Below, in pieces: positions 60,455 to 64,000 of a DNA stretch of 64,000 bases. The DNA is taken from the NCBI GenBank assembly GCA_965227875.1, contig OZ245783.1, positions 1,736,001 to 1,800,000 of the forward strand. The letters are read 5' to 3'. The stretch is from G965227875 sp965227875 (GTDB lineage: Bacteria; Pseudomonadota; Alphaproteobacteria; Rhizobiales; JAJFHC01). The translations under genes were made by a program, and so were the position numbers. The notes below the pieces were generated by a model. That model saw nothing but the letters and a program-made list of their open reading frames with translations, was not told the origin of the DNA and did no database searches. How positions within the stretch are numbered: position 1 is the stretch's first letter; every line of letters begins with the position of its first letter.

Positions 60455-61014
60455 CAGCCGACCTCTTTCATAGCTATTTTAAGACTTTGAAGTTTTGTTT
60501 TGAGCGAGCTGTCCACCATGCGGCTGCCGACCTTCACGACCAGGCCGCCAAGCAGGCTCTCGTCAACATGCGTGTTGAGCTGTACGTCCTTGCCGACCGC
60601 GGCCTTGAGGCTCTCCTTGAGCGCCGACACCTGGGCGTCGCTCAGCGAGGTCGCGGAGGTGACGTCCGCCGTCACCTCGCCGCGATGGGCGGCAAGCAGG
60701 GCCCGGAAGGCCCTGACCATGTCCCTGACGGCAAAAAGCCGGCGGTTCTTGGCCACCAGCGATACGAAATTCGTCGTCAGGGTCGAAAAATCTGTCTTGG
60801 CGAGGATCGCGCTGATCGCGCGCACCTGTTCGGCCGCGGTGAAGACCGGACTGCGCACCAGGCGCTGCAGGTCTTCACTCTCGTTGAGCATCGTCTCGAA
60901 CCCGGCGAGATCCTTCTCGACCGCTTCGAGCTCTCCTGCATCCTGGGCCAGTTCGAACAGGGCGGTCGCATAGCGACCGGGCATACCTGCTACACTGGAA
61001 TCTTGGCGTGACAC
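60454..61014 (-). CDS. atpH: ATP synthase F1 delta subunit
   Basis: The peripheral-stalk delta subunit, about 186 residues, with the N-terminal six-helix bundle (RYATALFELAQDAGELEAVE) and a C-terminal segment ending GGLVVKVGSRMVDSSLKTKL. No ATG is available at the expected site; a GTG at 61014 (VSRQDSS...) sits at good spacing from AGAGAG, and a TTG two codons earlier is the alternative. First gene of the operon. In many alphaproteobacteria priA lies upstream; here a TauE-like gene does. Confidence 0.93.
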
Positions 61015-61239
61015 GGACAATCGCTCTCTGATGTGGATTGGTTATCGGCGCAACGCCCGTTGCGGTTACGCCAACCCTTTGAAATTCGACAGCTTTTTTT
61101 AGGGAGGATCAGTCGTCGAGCGCTGTCCCCCCGGCAGCCGCGCTTCCCTATAACAAAAGACCCCATGGCATGCAACACATTGCGGAAAACAGGCCGCAGC
61201 CCGGCCAATTTGCCGCACTGCACAAAGGCGCCCCCCGCA

Positions 61240-62013
61240 TCAGCCGAGCAATTCGACCGCCCCGGAATAGACGAGACGCACGGCCAGCAGGAGAATGACG
61301 GCGCGAAAGACGAACACGAACTTCTGCTCGGGAATCCGGCCGAGCATGAACCGGCCGAGATAGCTGCCGAAGAACCCGGTGACGAGCATGGCGACGAGAA
61401 ATCCCGCCCAGGGCAGGAAAGCGAAACCCAGCAGGCCGAAGAAGACGATCTTCAGCAGGTGCTGAAGAACCATGCAGGCGCCGTGGGTGGCCACGACCTC
61501 GTGCTTCGACATGTCCCGATAGGGCAGGATCGCGGCCACGAGAGGGCCGGTTGCCCCGACGAAGAAGGTCGCGAAGGTGGTCAGCGCTCCGCCGATCACC
61601 GTGCCGGTCCGCCCGAACGAGAGTTTCGTCGGCTTGGGGCCGAACACGGAGTAGAGCACGAACACCCCGAGCGCCAGCTGAAGCACCGGGCGCGGCAGGG
61701 TCACCACGACCGAAGCCGCGACGACACCGCCCGCGAGGGCGCCGAGGGTGAACCAGCCGACCAGTTTCCACAGCACATGGGACCGGTTGAGAATGGTCCG
61801 GCTCGAGTTGTTCGAGAGCTGGACGACCGCGTGTATGGGAATGATGGCCGCCACCGGCAGGAGATTGGCGAGGACCGCGAGAATCGCCACGCCGCCGCCC
61901 AGACCGACCGTTGCGGTAAAGGCCGAGGTGATGAAGTTGACCACCAGCAGGACGGCGACGCTCAATGGCGAGAGGTCCGGCGGCACAAGCGGGCCAAGGA
62001 GGGTTTCGGTCAT
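61240..62013 (-). CDS. TauE/SafE-family membrane transporter (sulfite exporter-like)
   Basis: A 257-residue protein with about eight membrane segments in two repeats. The first contains FTATVGLGGGVAILAVLANL and the second FFVGATGPLVAAIL, the family hallmarks. Members export sulfite, sulfoacetate or related organosulfur anions, although many are unassigned. It lies 225 bases upstream of atpH on the same strand and probably has its own transcript; a T-run at 61092-61099 lies between them. Confidence 0.9.
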   Translation of the reverse strand: MTETLLGPLVPPDLSPLSVAVLLVVNFITSAFTATVGLGGGVAILAVLANLLPVAAIIPIHAVVQLSNNSSRTILNRSHVLWKLVGWFTLGALAGGVVAASVVVTLPRPVLQLALGVFVLYSVFGPKPTKLSFGRTGTVIGGALTTFATFFVGATGPLVAAILPYRDMSKHEVVATHGACMVLQHLLKIVFFGLLGFAFLPWAGFLVAMLVTGFFGSYLGRFMLGRIPEQKFVFVFRAVILLLAVRLVYSGAVELLG

Positions 62014-62113
62014 GTGTTCGCAGATCGGCGAGCCGGACGGCCCGCGCAGGTTCCCATCACGAGGATCGGCGCTGTCCGCGCCGCTGTTGTCTTATACCGC
62101 GCTTTTTGCCGGC

Positions 62114-62497
62114 TCAGTCAAATATGTCCCGTGCCGCCCCGCCGGGCGCGCTGCTCCGGCCGAGCAGGTAGACCCACCAGAACAGGTTGACTACGGGAAC
62201 GGTGATCAGGACGTTCCACCAGCGCGACAGGCCGGCGTCGTTGGTCCGGTGGACCGACCAGATCACGTGGAATACGGCCGCAACGACCAGCACCGCCGCG
62301 ACCGCGGACAGGGCCCCGATACCGGACAGGCGGCTCATGAACATGTTCACGGCGACGAGCAGCGCCATGAGTGGCACCGTACGGAACGCATAGGCCCGGC
62401 GGTCCTTCTTCTTTGCCGCGCTGGCAAGAACCACCGGCAGCAGGGTAACGCTCAGCGCAGCCGCCAGCATCGCGAGTTGCCAGATGCCGATTATCAT
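62114..62497 (-). CDS. Small membrane protein of unknown function
   Basis: A 127-residue protein with four hydrophobic segments (about 8-27, 41-57, 62-83 and 94-112). The last part, WWNVLITVPVVNLFWWVYLL, resembles DUF805-type small membrane proteins, but the match is too weak to name the family. It lies 100 bases upstream of the TauE-like gene on the same strand. Confidence 0.65.
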   Translation of the reverse strand: MIIGIWQLAMLAAALSVTLLPVVLASAAKKKDRRAYAFRTVPLMALLVAVNMFMSRLSGIGALSAVAAVLVVAAVFHVIWSVHRTNDAGLSRWWNVLITVPVVNLFWWVYLLGRSSAPGGAARDIFD

Positions 62498-62707
62498 GTT
62501 CCGCAGGCTCCTTCGGACGGCGCTGCACCGTGAGGCAAGCCGGTTCGCGCGTTGCGGCAGACTACCGGAAACCGGCTTTCACTGGAAACATGCCTCTGCG
62601 GACCGCCTGTGGCACGCACCGAACGGCGGGCCGGCGGGAACGTGCTGAGGCGCGGCGTGCGGCACGCGGGTTGATCTGCGTTCAAGGTCCCGTCCGGTCC
62701 CTGGACG

Positions 62708-64000
62708 TCAGAATGGCATGCCGACGCGCGCGGAACCGCCGTAGCTGGTGTAGTCACCTGACCCGAGCCCGCCGACGTCGCCCTTTACGGTGATGCTGAG
62801 CCCCTTTGCGGTGTGGGCATCGAGGCCCAGCGATATGCGTGCGGAGAGAATGTCGCCGAAGTCGGGCAGGCCGCTCGAAGGCGCGTTCGCCCGGTTGGAG
62901 AAGTCATACTCGCCCTTGACCGAGATCCATGGCGTAATCGTGTCCCCGTTTTCCGCGCGAAGGACGTATCCGACCCTGGGCCCGAGCGAGACGCGGCCCG
63001 CTTTCACCGTGCGGCCCGAATGGCGCACGCCGGCCGTGTCCGTGTAGGCGTCCTGGTCCTCATGGGCATAGAAGACGCCCAGCGCGGGCTCGACGAAGTA
63101 CCCGTCCACGTCCCAGCGCCCCTTCAGCCGGGCCGCGAGCGTGATGCGGTCGGCGGAAAATGTGCCCCTGGTTCCGCCGGACCTGTTGTCATAGTCGGAA
63201 TAGGTATAGGCGGCGAGCACGTCGAGGCGGGCACTTTCTCCGAGTTTCACCCCGGCATAGGGCCCCACCGTGTAACCGTCGGCATCGAAACCGCCCGTCG
63301 TGCCGGCCATGTCCGTGTCGAAGTCGGCAAGCCCGTACCCTGCGAGGACGCCGATCACGACGGTCTCGCCGACCCGCAGGTCCGCCCCCGCGAGCAGGTT
63401 GCCCGTATGCCCGTCGAATGACGATCCATCACCGTCGTAGAAGGTCCAGTCTCCCTTGAGCCAGACGTTCCAGTCCGGGTCGCTGCCGTCCGCGGAGACC
63501 GGCACGGCATGGACCGGACTGCCGTTCCCGTCGCGCGGCAGGTCCGCGAGACGCGACCGCAATGCCTCGGCGCGGCGGGCCATCAGCCAGTTCCGCGTCC
63601 CCCGTGCCGAAACGGAAAACCCGGCCGCCGTGACCAGCGGCCCCTCGCCGTCCGAAAACGCCTCGTCCAGCGCACCGAAGGCGCCGTCGGTAATGGCGGT
63701 CGACTGCGCGCGAATGACGAGGTCGGTGAAGGCCGACTGCTGCCCCTCGAGATCGCCGTTGCCCTGTTCGGAGCCGAACACGCCGCCGGTTATGGTGATC
63801 GACTGGATCTCCTGCGTGGCCGGCGACTGCCTGAAGGTCCCGACAACGGTGATCTTGTAGGTCACGCCGGCCTTTACGATGGTCATGACATAGGTCTGGG
63901 CACCCGCGTCCGCGGCGGAAAAATTGATCCGGTGGACACCGAAGCCCACATCGTCCGACGACGCGATATTGCCTCCGGCGGAAGGCGAGATGTCGACGCT
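62708..64000 (-). CDS. Autotransporter-type outer-membrane barrel protein (5' part beyond window)
   Basis: The 3' end of a larger gene: the frame stays open to the window edge, so at least 430 residues are encoded here. The C-terminal 260-270 residues form an autotransporter-like barrel (starting near WNVWLKGDWTFYDGDG, with repeated GYGLADFDTD-like and YTYSDYDNRSG strands) ending in the outer-membrane signature ARVGMPF with a terminal phenylalanine. The part before it is a passenger region with Thr/Gly-rich strands. Either a classical autotransporter or a related barrel protein; the missing N-terminus decides. Confidence 0.85.
   Translation of the reverse strand, partial: SVDISPSAGGNIASSDDVGFGVHRINFSAADAGAQTYVMTIVKAGVTYKITVVGTFRQSPATQEIQSITITGGVFGSEQGNGDLEGQQSAFTDLVIRAQSTAITDGAFGALDEAFSDGEGPLVTAAGFSVSARGTRNWLMARRAEALRSRLADLPRDGNGSPVHAVPVSADGSDPDWNVWLKGDWTFYDGDGSSFDGHTGNLLAGADLRVGETVVIGVLAGYGLADFDTDMAGTTGGFDADGYTVGPYAGVKLGESARLDVLAAYTYSDYDNRSGGTRGTFSADRITLAARLKGRWDVDGYFVEPALGVFYAHEDQDAYTDTAGVRHSGRTVKAGRVSLGPRVGYVLRAENGDTITPWISVKGEYDFSNRANAPSSGLPDFGDILSARISLGLDAHTAKGLSITVKGDVGGLGSGDYTSYGGSARVGMPF

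Overview
The window is a high-GC bacterial chromosome segment, almost certainly from an alphaproteobacterium. The evidence is the gene order rplU-rpmA-(GNAT)-obgE-proB-proA-nadD ... rsfS-rlmH-envC-like-ctpA-YibQ-like-rppH, an atpHAGDC operon without the Fo genes beside it, an L21 protein with a helix-hairpin-helix tail, and a CtrA-type box (TTAA-N7-TTAAC). The order or genus cannot be fixed from sequence reading alone. No phage, transposase, CRISPR array or rRNA operon was seen; one tRNA gene (Ser, anticodon CGA) is present.

Layout. (1) 0.1-3.1 kb: a zinc-binding dehydrogenase, a small DUF1127-like protein, a GFA-type protein, and an HxlR regulator divergent from a DUF1428 protein. (2) 3.2-18.1 kb: a large catabolic block. 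It holds a split AtuA/DUF1446 pair, an N-carbamoyl-D-amino-acid-hydrolase-like enzyme, a class III aminotransferase, a complete peptide/opine-type ABC importer with a fused double ATPase, a two-domain NADH:flavin oxidoreductase, and a three-gene FAD / 2Fe-2S dehydrogenase of the HcnABC / D-hydroxyproline dehydrogenase type. Together they look like uptake and oxidative breakdown of an unusual (N-methylated, D- or cyclic) amino acid; the substrate is inference. (3) 18.2-27.2 kb: two EamA transporters, a CoA-transferase, an unassigned polytopic membrane protein, a crotonase without the usual catalytic glutamates, a flavodoxin-like protein, and an MBL hydrolase coupled to a 3-hydroxyisobutyrate-dehydrogenase-like enzyme. 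A roughly 300-bp tandem repeat array lies at 19.2-20.2 kb and a related, diverged repeat pair at 27.2-27.8 kb.

(4) 27.8-33.4 kb: an MltB-type transglycosylase, then a translationally coupled operon of a NeuD/PglD-like acetyltransferase, a luciferase-like flavin monooxygenase and an aldo/keto reductase fused to a Rid domain. A PaaK-like adenylate-forming protein with a degenerate P-loop is divergent from it. This is the best candidate for an undescribed small pathway. (5) 33.4-36.5 kb: three nearly identical tandem genes for a small outer-membrane barrel-like protein. The outer two share an upstream region with a TTGCA-N4-TGCAA dyad; the middle one instead has a CtrA-type box. (6) 36.7-41.2 kb: LysR, MarR and XRE regulators, a VOC protein, a SulP transporter and tRNA-Ser.

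(7) 41.4-54.0 kb: the conserved housekeeping run listed above (ribosomal proteins, Obg GTPase, proline synthesis, NAD synthesis, ribosome silencing and methylation, cell-wall hydrolase control, RNA 5'-end processing), interrupted by a reverse-strand amidase between nadD and rsfS. (8) 54.0-64.0 kb: a GT4 glycosyltransferase and a ferritin-like protein, the ATP synthase F1 operon atpHAGDC, a TauE/SafE transporter, a small membrane protein, and the 3' part of an autotransporter-type barrel gene that runs off the window end.
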